From assembly GCA_045104975.1 (NCBI GenBank), contig JBGCCY010000033.1:124001-188000 (forward strand): DNA of 64,000 nt, given 5' to 3'. The stretch's first letter is position 1; each line of letters starts with the position of its first letter. Source of the stretch: CAJQQY01 sp045104975. Lineage in GTDB: Bacteria; Bacteroidota; Bacteroidia; Chitinophagales; Saprospiraceae. The position numbers and the translations under genes were made by a program. The notes under the pieces were generated by a model. The model was not told the origin of the DNA and ran no database searches. It saw nothing but the letters and a program-made list of their open reading frames with translations. Of the stretch, positions 17,989-26,949 are shown piece after piece.

Positions 17989-18571
17989 AGTAACGGAGTT
18001 GTTTTACTTCGCTATGAATTAAATTTTCAATAATTTTAAATACTACTTTCGGGGCAAGTGGTCGCCAAATGACATCGTTAAATTGTTGCCCGATGTTGAC
18101 ATAAAATTGAATTTGAGTTTCTTCCATTTCAGTCTGTACATGTTGGAGCAAGTTAATAAAACAAATCCATCCTTTTTCATCACTCGCATCTTCTTGCCAT
18201 TCTTCATAATAACAATCATCTGAACCATGGAAGTTGAGTACATTTTCGCAGATCAAAATGAATTTAGAAATACCATGGTGTGCTAATGCATCCATGACAT
18301 CTCTTTTCAAGAACATAATATCATTTGTCACGGCATCATTCCATTCACCAATTAATTCCATGATGGCGAAACCTTCTTCATAGTCTACAAATAAAATTTT
18401 TATATACAAAGTCGGTGACCCAAAATTATCCCATTGTGGATGGATGAAATAATTATATACTTTTTGTGAATATTGAAATTCACTATATTCTCTTCCATGA
18501 AAAGGAGAACGTTCATCTAATTCTGATTGATAACGATCTCTCCATTTGTAGTGTGGTTCTATGTTATGCAA
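17987..18571 (-). CDS. Conserved-looking cytoplasmic protein of unknown function
   Basis: I cannot name this 194-residue protein. It has no signal peptide and no membrane segment. It is rich in aromatic and acidic residues (HYKWRDRY, EEWQEDASDEKGW) and has a central hydrophobic beta-alpha pattern (FAIMELIGEWNDAVTNDIMFLKRDVMDALAHHGISKFILICENV). The alternation of buried strand and helix there resembles a small alpha/beta fold of the STAS kind, but this is only an impression. The coding character is good throughout. It is divergent from the kinase gene, whose first candidate start is only 37 bp away, so the two probably share a promoter region. It lies upstream of era on the same strand. No function is offered. 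Confidence 0.65.
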   Translation of the reverse strand: MHNIEPHYKWRDRYQSELDERSPFHGREYSEFQYSQKVYNYFIHPQWDNFGSPTLYIKILFVDYEEGFAIMELIGEWNDAVTNDIMFLKRDVMDALAHHGISKFILICENVLNFHGSDDCYYEEWQEDASDEKGWICFINLLQHVQTEMEETQIQFYVNIGQQFNDVIWRPLAPKVVFKIIENLIHSEVKQLRY

Positions 18572-18608
18572 ATTCTAATCAATAATTTTAAAATGAATAA
18601 TTGTAATT

Positions 18609-19157
18609 TTGTCCAGAAAAAAAATCAAAATTCGTCATTTATCTGTGGATAAAAAAATAAAAAAGATAATTCTCACCGGGCCTGAATCAACAGGTAAGTC
18701 AACCCTTGCTAAACAATTGGCTCAAGTGTATAACACAGTTTGGGTGCCAGAGTTCGCACGAACTTATTTAGAAGGATTGAGTCGTCCATATCGGGAAGAT
18801 GATTTATTGAAAATTGCTGAAGGTCAGCGTGACTTGGAATCTTTTTTTTTCAAAAAAGCTGATCAATATTTGTTTTGTGATACCAGTATGTTGGTCATGA
18901 AAATTTGGTCAGAATATCGTTTTGGGAAATGCCATCCATGGATTCTAGAGCAATTGGAAAATGAAAAAGACACCACCTATATTTTATGTGGAACTGACAT
19001 TCCTTGGGAATACGATGAACAAAGAGAAAACCCAAATGATCGAAATGAACTCTATCAAAAATACCTTTCCGAATTAAAATTTTATCAAAAAGAATTTATT
19101 GAAGTGACTGATAGTCAAGAGGTTAGAGTAAGGAAGGTTGCTCACTTTATTAATTGA
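18609..19157 (+). CDS. NadR-like P-loop kinase/ATPase
   Basis: A 182-residue P-loop NTPase. Walker A is GPESTGKSTLAKQLA (about residues 24-38). VPEFARTYLEGLSRPYREDDLLKIAEGQ and the later LFCDTSMLVMKIWSEYRFG (a Walker-B-like Asp) match the C-terminal ribosylnicotinamide-kinase domain of NadR and its stand-alone relatives. These phosphorylate small nucleoside-type substrates. The frame begins at TTG 18609; GTG 18645 (MDKKIKKIILTGPES) is an equally good or better start because the P-loop strand follows directly. It stands directly upstream of the TPP riboswitch and TonB receptor on the same strand. In other Bacteroidota, related kinases accompany vitamin uptake genes, so a vitamin-salvage role is plausible. 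The substrate could be thiamin or nicotinamide riboside; the sequence does not decide. Confidence 0.8.
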   Translation: MSRKKIKIRHLSVDKKIKKIILTGPESTGKSTLAKQLAQVYNTVWVPEFARTYLEGLSRPYREDDLLKIAEGQRDLESFFFKKADQYLFCDTSMLVMKIWSEYRFGKCHPWILEQLENEKDTTYILCGTDIPWEYDEQRENPNDRNELYQKYLSELKFYQKEFIEVTDSQEVRVRKVAHFIN

Positions 19158-19255
19158 ATCAAAATCAAAATCGAAAATAACAATTGCGATTTTGAAAAAT
19201 TAAAGAATGTCAAATGGTAAGCTCAATGCCATCTTTTTTGATTTTGATTTTGATT
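19157..19255. repeat. Inverted repeat between kinase and riboswitch
   Basis: Perfect 16-bp arms AATCAAAATCAAAATC (19157-19172) and GATTTTGATTTTGATT (19240-19255) enclose about 67 nt. It begins on the last base of the kinase stop codon. It may end the kinase transcript and so insulate it from the riboswitch-controlled gene. Confidence 0.6.
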
Positions 19256-19284
19256 GCCATTTTGATTGTTTACCTTTGCGACAT

Positions 19285-19363
19285 CTTGTTTGGGGTGTCC
19301 TTATTTAAGGACTGAGATTATACCCATTGAACCTGCTCAGATCATGCTGGGAAGGGAAATAAG
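19285..19363 (+). promoter_or_regulatory. TPP (THI-box) riboswitch
   Basis: The conserved thi-box core is clear: GGGGTGTCC (19292-19300), CTGAGATTATACCC with GAACCTG after it (19312-19336), and ATCATGCTGGGAAGGGAA at the 3' side. Helix P1 can form from CTTGTTT (19285-19291) and AAATAAG (19357-19363). It binds thiamin pyrophosphate and normally switches the downstream gene off when the cofactor is plentiful. The 142-nt stretch to the receptor start also contains CCTTTTGC/GCAAAAAGG (about 19476-19495), which could be part of an expression platform close to the start codon. Confidence 0.95.
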
Positions 19364-19505
19364 CCTTTCAGAATAAAAATTTATCGACCGATAGATTTGG
19401 CTTTTCAATGGTGTTTACTGAATTAAAAATTTTACACAAACCCCTGTGTGAAGTATTTTTTTCAATCCTTTTGCAAAAAAAGCAAAAAGGCAAAACACAT
19501 TTTTT

Positions 19506-22004
19506 ATGAAAAATTTATTTAAAAACAGTTTTTACATTGTTGTAATTACATTGTTATGTTCGAATGCTGGGTTTTCCCAATTTAAGATTTTTGGAAAAGT
19601 AACAGCAGAGGGCGAGTCGTTAATTGGTGCTACGATTTACATCGCAGAACTAGAAAAAGGAACCACTTCTCAAATTGGAGGCGACTACATCATCGAAGAA
19701 ATTCCCTCTGGAAACTACAATATTAGGGTCAATTATGGAGGTTACGAAGACCATGAAGTTGCAGTAAAAGTGGATGGTCATACTCGACTCGACATTGAAA
19801 TTTCTCGACAAATTGAATTCGATGAACTCATCGTTTCCTCCACTCGAGCAGGTGAAAAAACTCCTATGACTTACACCAATGTCAATAAAGAAACTTTGGA
19901 AAGAAACAACTTAGGGCAAGATGTTCCTTATCTTTTGAAGTCAACTCCATCAGTCGTCGTGAGTTCAGATGCAGGAACTGGAATCGGCTACACCGGTATT
20001 CGAGTACGTGGTTCTGATCCCACTCGGATCAATGTAACTATTAATGGAATTCCATTAAATGACTCAGAATCGCAGGGTGTATTTTGGGTGAATATGCCAG
20101 ATTTTACCACGAGTGTAGACAATATTCAAATCCAACGAGGAGTCGGAACTTCGACCAATGGAGCAGGAGCATTTGGAGCATCAATTAATTTGAATACCTC
20201 GAAAGTTCAGAAAGAACCCTATGCACAATTATCGAATTCTATAGGCTCGTTTAATACTTTGAAAAACAATATTCAGGTAGGAAGTGGCTTGATTAAAAAC
20301 AAATTCACTTTTGATGCTCGACTTTCTCAAATCAAATCTGATGGTTTTATTGATCGAGCAGAGGTGGATTTGGCTTCGTATTATTTGTCTGCTGCCTACA
20401 TTTCGAATAAGACTTCTGTTCGCCTAAATACTTTTTCAGGACATGAAGTTACTTATCAGGCATGGAATGGAGTGCCTGCACAATACATTGATAATGAAGA
20501 ACTTAGAACGTTCAATTCCGCTGGAACTGAAAAGTCAGGGACGCCTCATGACAATGAAGTAGATGATTATACACAAACTCATTATCAAGCATTGTTGAAT
20601 CATCAGTTCAACGATACTTGGAATTTTAGTGGTGCATTGCACTACACCAAAGGAGTTGGTTTTTTTGAACAATATAAAGCAGGGGAGGACTTAGTCGATT
20701 ATGGATTGAGTAATGTTGAGTTGGTGAATGATACGATTACTTCGACAGATTTGATTAGAAGACGCTGGTTAGATAATGATTTTTATGGAGTGACTTACGC
20801 GTTGAAATTTGCACCTGAGACATTTGATTTTACGCTCGGTGGAGGTTGGAATAGATATGAAGGCGAACATTTTGGAGAAGTTATTTGGGCGCAATTCATG
20901 AGTGATGGAGAGCAAGGTCATCGGTACTATGATAACGATGCAGAGAAAACGGATTTTAATATTTTTGGAAAATTGAATACTGAAATAGTGAGCAAGCTTT
21001 ATGGTTATGTTGATCTACAATTTAGAAGAGTAGATTATGAATTCTTAGGATTGGCTGGGAATGGAAACCCTTTGACAACAACTGCCAGTTTGAATTTTTT
21101 CAATCCAAAATTAGGATTGACTTATGAGTGGCATAACAATACACAAGTATATGGATCCTTTGCGGTAGGCAATCGAGAACCTAATCGAAATGACTACACC
21201 GAGTCAACTCCAACTAGTCGTCCGGTGCATGAAACACTTTATAATACTGAATTGGGAATTCGACAAAATTTCAGAGGCTTTTCATGGGGAGTAAATGGAT
21301 ATTTGATGCAATATGACAATCAATTAGTAGTCACCGGTCAACTCAATGATGTAGGTGCTAATACTCGAGTGAATGTGGAGGATAGTTATCGAGTTGGAAT
21401 AGAACTGGAAGCTTCAAGAGAAATTATGACTGGTTTAACTTTGACTGCCAATGCTACTTTTTCTCAAAATAAAATAAAAAACTTCATCGAGTACATCGAC
21501 AATTGGGATTATTGGTACCAAGATTTTTCTTTGCCAGCGGAAGAATTAGAACCACTTCAATTTCAAGTAGAACATGAAAATACTGATTTAGCTTTTTCTC
21601 CTAACACTATATTTTCGGGAGCGTTGGATTATAATGTTTTCAAAAAAGAAGACAAACAACAACTCAATATTTCTTTGTCGGGGAAGTATGTGAGCGAACA
21701 ATTTTTGGATAATACATCCAATAGAAATACAATGTTGGATGCTTTCTTTTATTCTGACTTAAGAATTGGATATTCTATTCAAACTAAATGGGTAAAAGAA
21801 ATTGGAATTACTTTTTTGGTTAGAAATATTTTTGATGCAAAATATTCTAACAATGGATGGACTTACCGATTTGAATCAAAAGGGTATGATGGGAGAGATG
21901 ATGATCCGTATACTCGATTGGAAAATGATTCGACCTATAACTTGACTGGATTTTTTCCTCAGGCTGGAAGAAACTATTTGCTAGGAGTGAACCTTAAGTT
22001 TTAA
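19506..22004 (+). CDS. TonB-dependent outer-membrane receptor, probably for thiamin
   Basis: An 832-residue outer-membrane receptor. A signal peptide (MKNLFKNSFYIVVITLLCSNAGFS) is followed by a carboxypeptidase-regulatory-like domain (FGKVTAEGESLIGATIYI, about 27-105). The plug domain (about 110-235) contains IRVRGSDPTRINVTINGIPLND and the IQRGVGTSTNGAGAFGASINL motif. A 22-strand-type beta-barrel runs to the end and closes with the aromatic terminus NYLLGVNLKF. Control by the TPP riboswitch directly upstream says the substrate is thiamin, thiamin phosphate or a pyrimidine precursor. Riboswitch-linked receptors of this kind are known in Bacteroidota. No inner-membrane transporter (PnuT) follows; instead a convergent gene does, so that partner must lie elsewhere. 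Confidence 0.92.
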   Translation: MKNLFKNSFYIVVITLLCSNAGFSQFKIFGKVTAEGESLIGATIYIAELEKGTTSQIGGDYIIEEIPSGNYNIRVNYGGYEDHEVAVKVDGHTRLDIEISRQIEFDELIVSSTRAGEKTPMTYTNVNKETLERNNLGQDVPYLLKSTPSVVVSSDAGTGIGYTGIRVRGSDPTRINVTINGIPLNDSESQGVFWVNMPDFTTSVDNIQIQRGVGTSTNGAGAFGASINLNTSKVQKEPYAQLSNSIGSFNTLKNNIQVGSGLIKNKFTFDARLSQIKSDGFIDRAEVDLASYYLSAAYISNKTSVRLNTFSGHEVTYQAWNGVPAQYIDNEELRTFNSAGTEKSGTPHDNEVDDYTQTHYQALLNHQFNDTWNFSGALHYTKGVGFFEQYKAGEDLVDYGLSNVELVNDTITSTDLIRRRWLDNDFYGVTYALKFAPETFDFTLGGGWNRYEGEHFGEVIWAQFMSDGEQGHRYYDNDAEKTDFNIFGKLNTEIVSKLYGYVDLQFRRVDYEFLGLAGNGNPLTTTASLNFFNPKLGLTYEWHNNTQVYGSFAVGNREPNRNDYTESTPTSRPVHETLYNTELGIRQNFRGFSWGVNGYLMQYDNQLVVTGQLNDVGANTRVNVEDSYRVGIELEASREIMTGLTLTANATFSQNKIKNFIEYIDNWDYWYQDFSLPAEELEPLQFQVEHENTDLAFSPNTIFSGALDYNVFKKEDKQQLNISLSGKYVSEQFLDNTSNRNTMLDAFFYSDLRIGYSIQTKWVKEIGITFLVRNIFDAKYSNNGWTYRFESKGYDGRDDDPYTRLENDSTYNLTGFFPQAGRNYLLGVNLKF

Positions 22005-22016
22005 GGATTAATGTAA

Positions 22017-22076
22017 AATGGTGAATGGTTAATCCCAAACGAGAGATTAACCATTCACCACTAACAGTTCACCATT
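22017..22076. repeat. Intergenic palindrome, GGTGAATGGTTAATC family
   Basis: A perfect 15-bp stem, GGTGAATGGTTAATC (22020-22034) with GATTAACCATTCACC (22045-22059), around CCAAACGAGA. A second TTCACCATT follows at 22068-22076. It lies between two convergent genes. The loop matches that at 17947-17957, and the arms match the palindrome at 36389-36467. Confidence 0.8.
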
Positions 22077-22081
22077 AAAAT

Positions 22082-22693
22082 TTAAAATTTATAATTGATT
22101 CCCATGCGGTATTGGATAGGAAGATTACTAGAGCTAAATTCTTGCAATACATCCCATAAAATAGATATTTGGAAACCAACTCCTCCACCTGAGGCACCGT
22201 AGCCACCTCCAATGAAAAAATGATCATCCCAACTTCGAGCAGTCAATACTTTATTATTAGTGAAATCAATATCGTACCCAATTTCGTTATTTAAGGTTTG
22301 ATATTCAGCATGTAAAAAATATTGATTAAAGATTTTAAGTCGAGAGAATAATCCAATTCCATAATTGGTACTATTGAATTTTAAATCTGTGCCTGTTCCA
22401 ATATTGTATCTTTCTCCACGATAAAGAATTTCAACACGTGGCCCAACGGAGAAGTTATCCGTAAATTTATAGCCAACCATTGGAGCAATACCTGCATTAA
22501 ATGCATTTCCATTTGGTACTGAAAAAAAGTTTAAGGTAACATCAGCTCCGTACCAAAGTCGGTCTTTAAAAGATCCTCGGTCATCAAAGTATTCATCTAC
22601 ATCTCGGTTACTTCTTCTTTGTGCTTCTGTGTCGTTGGTAAATGAAATCATCAAGACCGCAACGAGTACTAAAAATTGCAATGCTTTTTTCAT
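22082..22693 (-). CDS. Small outer-membrane beta-barrel protein
   Basis: A 203-residue exported protein of unknown role. The signal peptide MKKALQFLVLVAVLMISFTNDTEA is followed by a short polar stretch (QRRSNRDVDEYFDDRGSF). The rest is a run of amphipathic beta-strands with alternating aromatic residues and Gly turns: WYGADVTLNFF, IAPMVGYKF, FSVGPRVEILYRGERY, YGIGLFSRLKIF, YFLHAEYQTLN, FFIGGGYGASGGGVGFQISI. It ends YRMGINYKF with a terminal Phe, the usual signal for BAM-assisted insertion. An eight-strand barrel of the OmpW/PorT-like size class is likely. It is convergent with the TonB receptor, separated by a palindromic terminator. There is no evidence for its ligand or pore function. Confidence 0.8.
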   Translation of the reverse strand: MKKALQFLVLVAVLMISFTNDTEAQRRSNRDVDEYFDDRGSFKDRLWYGADVTLNFFSVPNGNAFNAGIAPMVGYKFTDNFSVGPRVEILYRGERYNIGTGTDLKFNSTNYGIGLFSRLKIFNQYFLHAEYQTLNNEIGYDIDFTNNKVLTARSWDDHFFIGGGYGASGGGVGFQISILWDVLQEFSSSNLPIQYRMGINYKF

Positions 22694-22880
22694 ATTTATG
22701 CTATTTTATAATTTATAATTTTTTACAAATATATCTTACCTAAAAGATTACTGTAAAGGTGTAAAAGTTTTCTTTCTTTATCAAAAGACTTTATACCGAA
22801 ATATTTTCTAAAAATATAACTATTGGGTAGGTGCAGAAGTTGTTAGATGAGATGTTAGAATTTTGTTAAATCAATTAAAA

Positions 22881-25800
22881 TCACTTGTTGACGACATCAT
22901 TGAATGAGGGAGGAATTGATTTATTAGGTTTAACTAATTGATTTTCAATTAAGTATGCTCGCCAAGCGTTGGCACGTTTGGTACTAGTGAAAGAATAAAA
23001 AGTTTGATTCTCGTTTAGTTTTTTATGAAAATTTAACTGAGTTTTAAAATGTAACTCTAATAATTTAATTAGCCCGTAAGTAAATTGATCACGGTGGCTT
23101 CCACCTCCTCCGACAAACGGAGTGACGATTTCATATTGTAAAAGGTCGTAGATCTTTTCAAAATCTAATTTTCCCTTTTTCGTCAAAAAGTCAACACCAA
23201 ATTCTTTCAAGTAATATTCATAAAAATCATATTCCCTCATTTTGGAATGATTGGCGATGATTTCTTTTCGAATTTTTTCGTCTTCCACGTTAAAGATAGG
23301 TAGCCCAAAATCTTTTTGTAAAAATAGATTTGGATTAAAATTTTGCCCTTCACTCAATTGGTCAATTATATTGACAACTTTTCCAATATCCTCATAATCT
23401 GCTCTGGCCAAGATGGATTGTTGAATCAAAGCTTTGGTTGTTTCCTCTTTTTGAGATTGAATAGATTCCTCTAACTTTGAAACCAAATCTTTACCAATTG
23501 ATTCGATTTGACTGATGTGTAAATAGGTAATTTTCTCTTCAGATTCACTTATCACATCGCTCACTTCAAGATAATTAACTAAGATAGTTTTGATGTTTTT
23601 TATTTCAGTAATTCTATCTGGATTTGAATTTAAAAATTCCAAAAACCAGTTTTGTGAAAAAATGTCATTCCAAAAATTACCCATTTCCGTTTCATTAAAT
23701 TCACTAGTTCTTTTGACCAAATAATCAAACATCATAGTAGGGTCATCCACTTCGAATAATCTAGGAATATTATCTAAGTCTTTGTAAGTAAAATAGAAAT
23801 CTTCAAAATATTTCAGATCAGTTTTAACCGAAAGTTTTTCAGGTGTTTTGAGTTTTTTGATATCTCTTAAAGGTTGTACTTTTGACAAGGCAGCTAAGCA
23901 AGTAGCTTTATATTTTGGTTTGAAATCTTCAGCAGTAAAAACATCATTGATGATATTTATTTTTAGCTTATCAGCAAAATCTAGTTGCTTTAATTTTTGT
24001 TCAAAAAATAAATCCACCCAGTTTTCAAAGTTCTTTCCGTCCGTTTTCCAAAGGGTTCTCCACTTATCTGTAGCGAATGGTTTAGTGTTTTCTTCAGGCT
24101 TGTATTGATGATTAAATGCCTTTTCAATGATCGGAATCATAACATCGCAAAGGTTGACAGGGAGGTTATATTTTTTAGTGATAAATGTCTGATTATCAAT
24201 AAGTTGAAAATAGATTGGAGTGGCTCGGATTACTGGATTCGCACGTAAGTACTCCAAATATTTCTTTAATACTTTAACATCTGTCTCATCTTTCATTTGA
24301 TTGATGATCGCTTGAAAATCTTCATTGCTAGCAAGTGGTAAAACTCGAATGTCATTTTTGGAAAAATCAATTGGGTTGTCAATGAACTCTTTCAAATCTG
24401 TGTTGGTAATCTCCTCTTCTTTTGGAGATAAAAATTCAATTAAGAAAATAATATCATCATCAGGTTCTACTTTCAAGAGATCATTTAATCGCTTATTTAA
24501 TTCTTTTGAATTACTTTCCAATTTATTTAAATAAGCATTGCAAGAACCAATCGTTCCAATTCTTTTGTACAATGCCGCTTTCTTTAAATATAGTCGAAGT
24601 TGAGTATCATTTTGAACGACCACCTCCCAATGCTGTGAATAAAAATAATCCAAAATTCGTCCAATAGAAAATGTAAAATTATTATTGTTTTCAAAAAGAC
24701 AAGCATAATATTCTACAGCAGTAATTTCTTGAATCTCCAAACTATTAATAATTCGATTTTCCAAATCATAGCGTTCAGATGCTGAAATATCATTTCTCAA
24801 TTGCTCTAATTTTTGACGGAGTCGAAGACTTGGTTCGTAGTCAATATCGTTGTTGCGGCAGAAGTCGGTCAGCGTAGCTAATTGCTCCAAATATAAATGT
24901 CTAATATTTGGAAGAGTCTTGTTATAAGTTCGTAGAAGTTGCCGATATTTATTAGACAAAGTCATAACTTCTGCAGGTGCACCGATCGTAATTTGTTGAA
25001 AAGATTCCATCGCAGCTTCATCATTGGTCGAGACTAATCGACGAAAATGCTTTTCTAAATTTTCTGTTTTTTCGAGTGTCTCATGTTTATTGATGTACAA
25101 TGAATAGCTTTGATTCCATTCAAAATCTTCATTGTGAGTTAACCAATACAATAAGAAATTTCGTTTTAAAGTTTCGTCATGAAGACCTGATGATTTTATT
25201 TCTTCAAATATGTTTTTATATTTTTTATCATCTCCTAATACATTGATAATTAATTGGTTAGATCCAATGAAAAAGTCTTCATATTCCTTTTTAGAAAGAA
25301 TAGGTGGTATTTCATTTTTACTCGATGCCAAATGATTTTTAAAAAAGTCAGCCGCTAAATAAAGATAAGCTCGATTGTTTTCCGTTTTCATCAAATCATG
25401 AATCGCATTTTTTTTCATCCAAGGATAATCATTTGTTAAAGAAACAATTCTTCCAAAATAATCGACATCATGAGGAAAAATAAATCGGTTGAAATGGAAT
25501 ATTTTTTCATAGCCCATGTATCGAATATTTTCCATCGTTTCTAATGAGTCCAATAAATTGGCAAAATATTCTATCCCTGCTTCGGCATCATCAACCTCCG
25601 CCATAGAATGATTAGTTAGATAGGCCAAAACATTTTTTCCTTCCTTAAAAGGTAAAAAGCCACGTTGAATATTAATCAGAATTTCTTCTAGTGTTTCTCT
25701 AGTTGGATGATCTTGAAGTGCATGAGCAAGTTTGATGATGAGATTTATTTTCCCATCAAGGGTACTTTTTTGCAACAATTCTTCTTGCAATACTTGCAAT

Positions 25801-26324
25801 AAATAATGGCGTGCTTCTCGAGTATTGAGTTCAATAATAACTGATAATTTTTGCTCTGCTTTTTTTCCATTTTTTTCCTCAATTGCTTTTTCAAAAGCAT
25901 TGATACTTTTTCGAAGAATGACGGTTTTTTGTGTTTGAATATTTTTGGGAAGTGACTCGATTTTATAATTTACCTTTTCGACATCCATAGCAGCGATGTA
26001 GAATACTCTCGCAGGATGAAAAAAGCGAATTTGATTTTTATAATTATAAAAGAAATTTAGGAAGGTTTGACGATCAATTTTTTTATTCCAGTTTAGCTCA
26101 TTTTCTAAGAAGAAGGTGTGGGTTTTTAGGATATTTTGAACTTCAGTTGAAGTTGATTTTTTATCTAGTAAAGTTCCTAAATCTCGAAGGGCGATCAAGT
26201 TGCCTTTTGAGACCTCAGATTCAAGCTGCTTCAAAAGAGGTGTTGATTTTTCGTTTCCTTTTTGTGCTTGGCACAGAAAAGAGTAAGAAAAAAAGAAAAT
26301 GATGAAGCACGATATCCATCTCAT
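22881..26324 (-). CDS. Large secreted protein of unknown function (1147 aa)
   Basis: I do not recognise this protein. The N-terminus MRWISCFIIFFFSYSFLCQA is a signal peptide (cut before QKGNEK), so the protein is exported. The rest is mostly helical, rich in Lys, Glu, Asn and Leu. It contains many short helix-pair segments (such as KSINAFEKAIEEKNGKKAEQKL and EARHYLLQVLQEELL) that give a solenoid-like, TPR/HEAT-type impression but no clean repeat consensus. There is no T9SS sorting domain at the end (SFNDVVNK), so a periplasmic or outer-membrane-associated location is most likely. Its ordinary charged composition contrasts sharply with the basic-free giants in the same window. The flanking genes are not obviously co-transcribed. 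Confidence 0.75.
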   Translation of the reverse strand: MRWISCFIIFFFSYSFLCQAQKGNEKSTPLLKQLESEVSKGNLIALRDLGTLLDKKSTSTEVQNILKTHTFFLENELNWNKKIDRQTFLNFFYNYKNQIRFFHPARVFYIAAMDVEKVNYKIESLPKNIQTQKTVILRKSINAFEKAIEEKNGKKAEQKLSVIIELNTREARHYLLQVLQEELLQKSTLDGKINLIIKLAHALQDHPTRETLEEILINIQRGFLPFKEGKNVLAYLTNHSMAEVDDAEAGIEYFANLLDSLETMENIRYMGYEKIFHFNRFIFPHDVDYFGRIVSLTNDYPWMKKNAIHDLMKTENNRAYLYLAADFFKNHLASSKNEIPPILSKKEYEDFFIGSNQLIINVLGDDKKYKNIFEEIKSSGLHDETLKRNFLLYWLTHNEDFEWNQSYSLYINKHETLEKTENLEKHFRRLVSTNDEAAMESFQQITIGAPAEVMTLSNKYRQLLRTYNKTLPNIRHLYLEQLATLTDFCRNNDIDYEPSLRLRQKLEQLRNDISASERYDLENRIINSLEIQEITAVEYYACLFENNNNFTFSIGRILDYFYSQHWEVVVQNDTQLRLYLKKAALYKRIGTIGSCNAYLNKLESNSKELNKRLNDLLKVEPDDDIIFLIEFLSPKEEEITNTDLKEFIDNPIDFSKNDIRVLPLASNEDFQAIINQMKDETDVKVLKKYLEYLRANPVIRATPIYFQLIDNQTFITKKYNLPVNLCDVMIPIIEKAFNHQYKPEENTKPFATDKWRTLWKTDGKNFENWVDLFFEQKLKQLDFADKLKINIINDVFTAEDFKPKYKATCLAALSKVQPLRDIKKLKTPEKLSVKTDLKYFEDFYFTYKDLDNIPRLFEVDDPTMMFDYLVKRTSEFNETEMGNFWNDIFSQNWFLEFLNSNPDRITEIKNIKTILVNYLEVSDVISESEEKITYLHISQIESIGKDLVSKLEESIQSQKEETTKALIQQSILARADYEDIGKVVNIIDQLSEGQNFNPNLFLQKDFGLPIFNVEDEKIRKEIIANHSKMREYDFYEYYLKEFGVDFLTKKGKLDFEKIYDLLQYEIVTPFVGGGGSHRDQFTYGLIKLLELHFKTQLNFHKKLNENQTFYSFTSTKRANAWRAYLIENQLVKPNKSIPPSFNDVVNK

Positions 26325-26816
26325 CGTGGCAATAGATTTATGTTTTTCTGGAAAAATTTAGTCTTTTAAAAGTTTTGGTTGAAGAAACTTGGTGAGCAAA
26401 AGGCTGGTTATATCATCTTTTTTTGATGAAATATGGCTTGTTTGAATGCTTTGCTCTTGTGTCTTATTTTTTTATATAAAAAAATAAATTGTGTAAATCG
26501 TTAATTAATAAGGTGTTACAAGAATTGAACCGAAAAATGATAATTATTATCAAAAAACAGGAGTTATCCCGAATTTCAGGGGGAGTTCTTTTTTACCTAA
26601 TTGAAGGGGAGATTTATGAAATGATGAAGGGGAGAACTGTTTTCGCTTTGCTAACTGCACTTAAACGTTAATTTGCTACCAATTAGTACAACGAAAAGAC
26701 CATAAAAGTACGGTCTATTTTAAAGCTTGATGGGAAATCAAATTTCATCAAAAATGAACTGTTTCTAGCTCAAAATCTAATTCCTCAATAAGCTCTTAGT
26801 TTATTTAGAAACGAAA
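26325..26816. other. Intergenic region with a doubtful 60-codon frame
   Basis: The only frame of note is 26489-26671 on the plus strand (ATG also at 26537). Its peptide contains KKQELSRISGGV, which superficially resembles a double-glycine leader. It has no export gene nearby and its codon use does not look clearly genic, so I do not call it a gene. Nothing else was seen apart from the probable divergent promoter area of the 1147-aa gene. Confidence 0.4.
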
Positions 26817-26848
26817 ATCCCGAATTTTCATGCTTGAAAATTCGGGAT
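26817..26848 (-). terminator. Terminator of the propeller-like lipoprotein gene
   Basis: A perfect 14-bp stem, ATCCCGAATTTTCA (26817-26830) with TGAAAATTCGGGAT (26835-26848), and a 4-nt loop. Read leftwards it is followed by a short U-rich tail. It lies about 100 bp beyond the lipoprotein stop codon at 26950. The intervening 26849-26949 holds no gene. Confidence 0.7.
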
Positions 26849-26949
26849 GATTTATAGCTTTTTAAATAATTTCATTGATTAAATTTTTATTTCAAAACGA
26901 TCTCATCTACAGCATATAATCTTTTATGTACGGAGATATAATATTTTCC

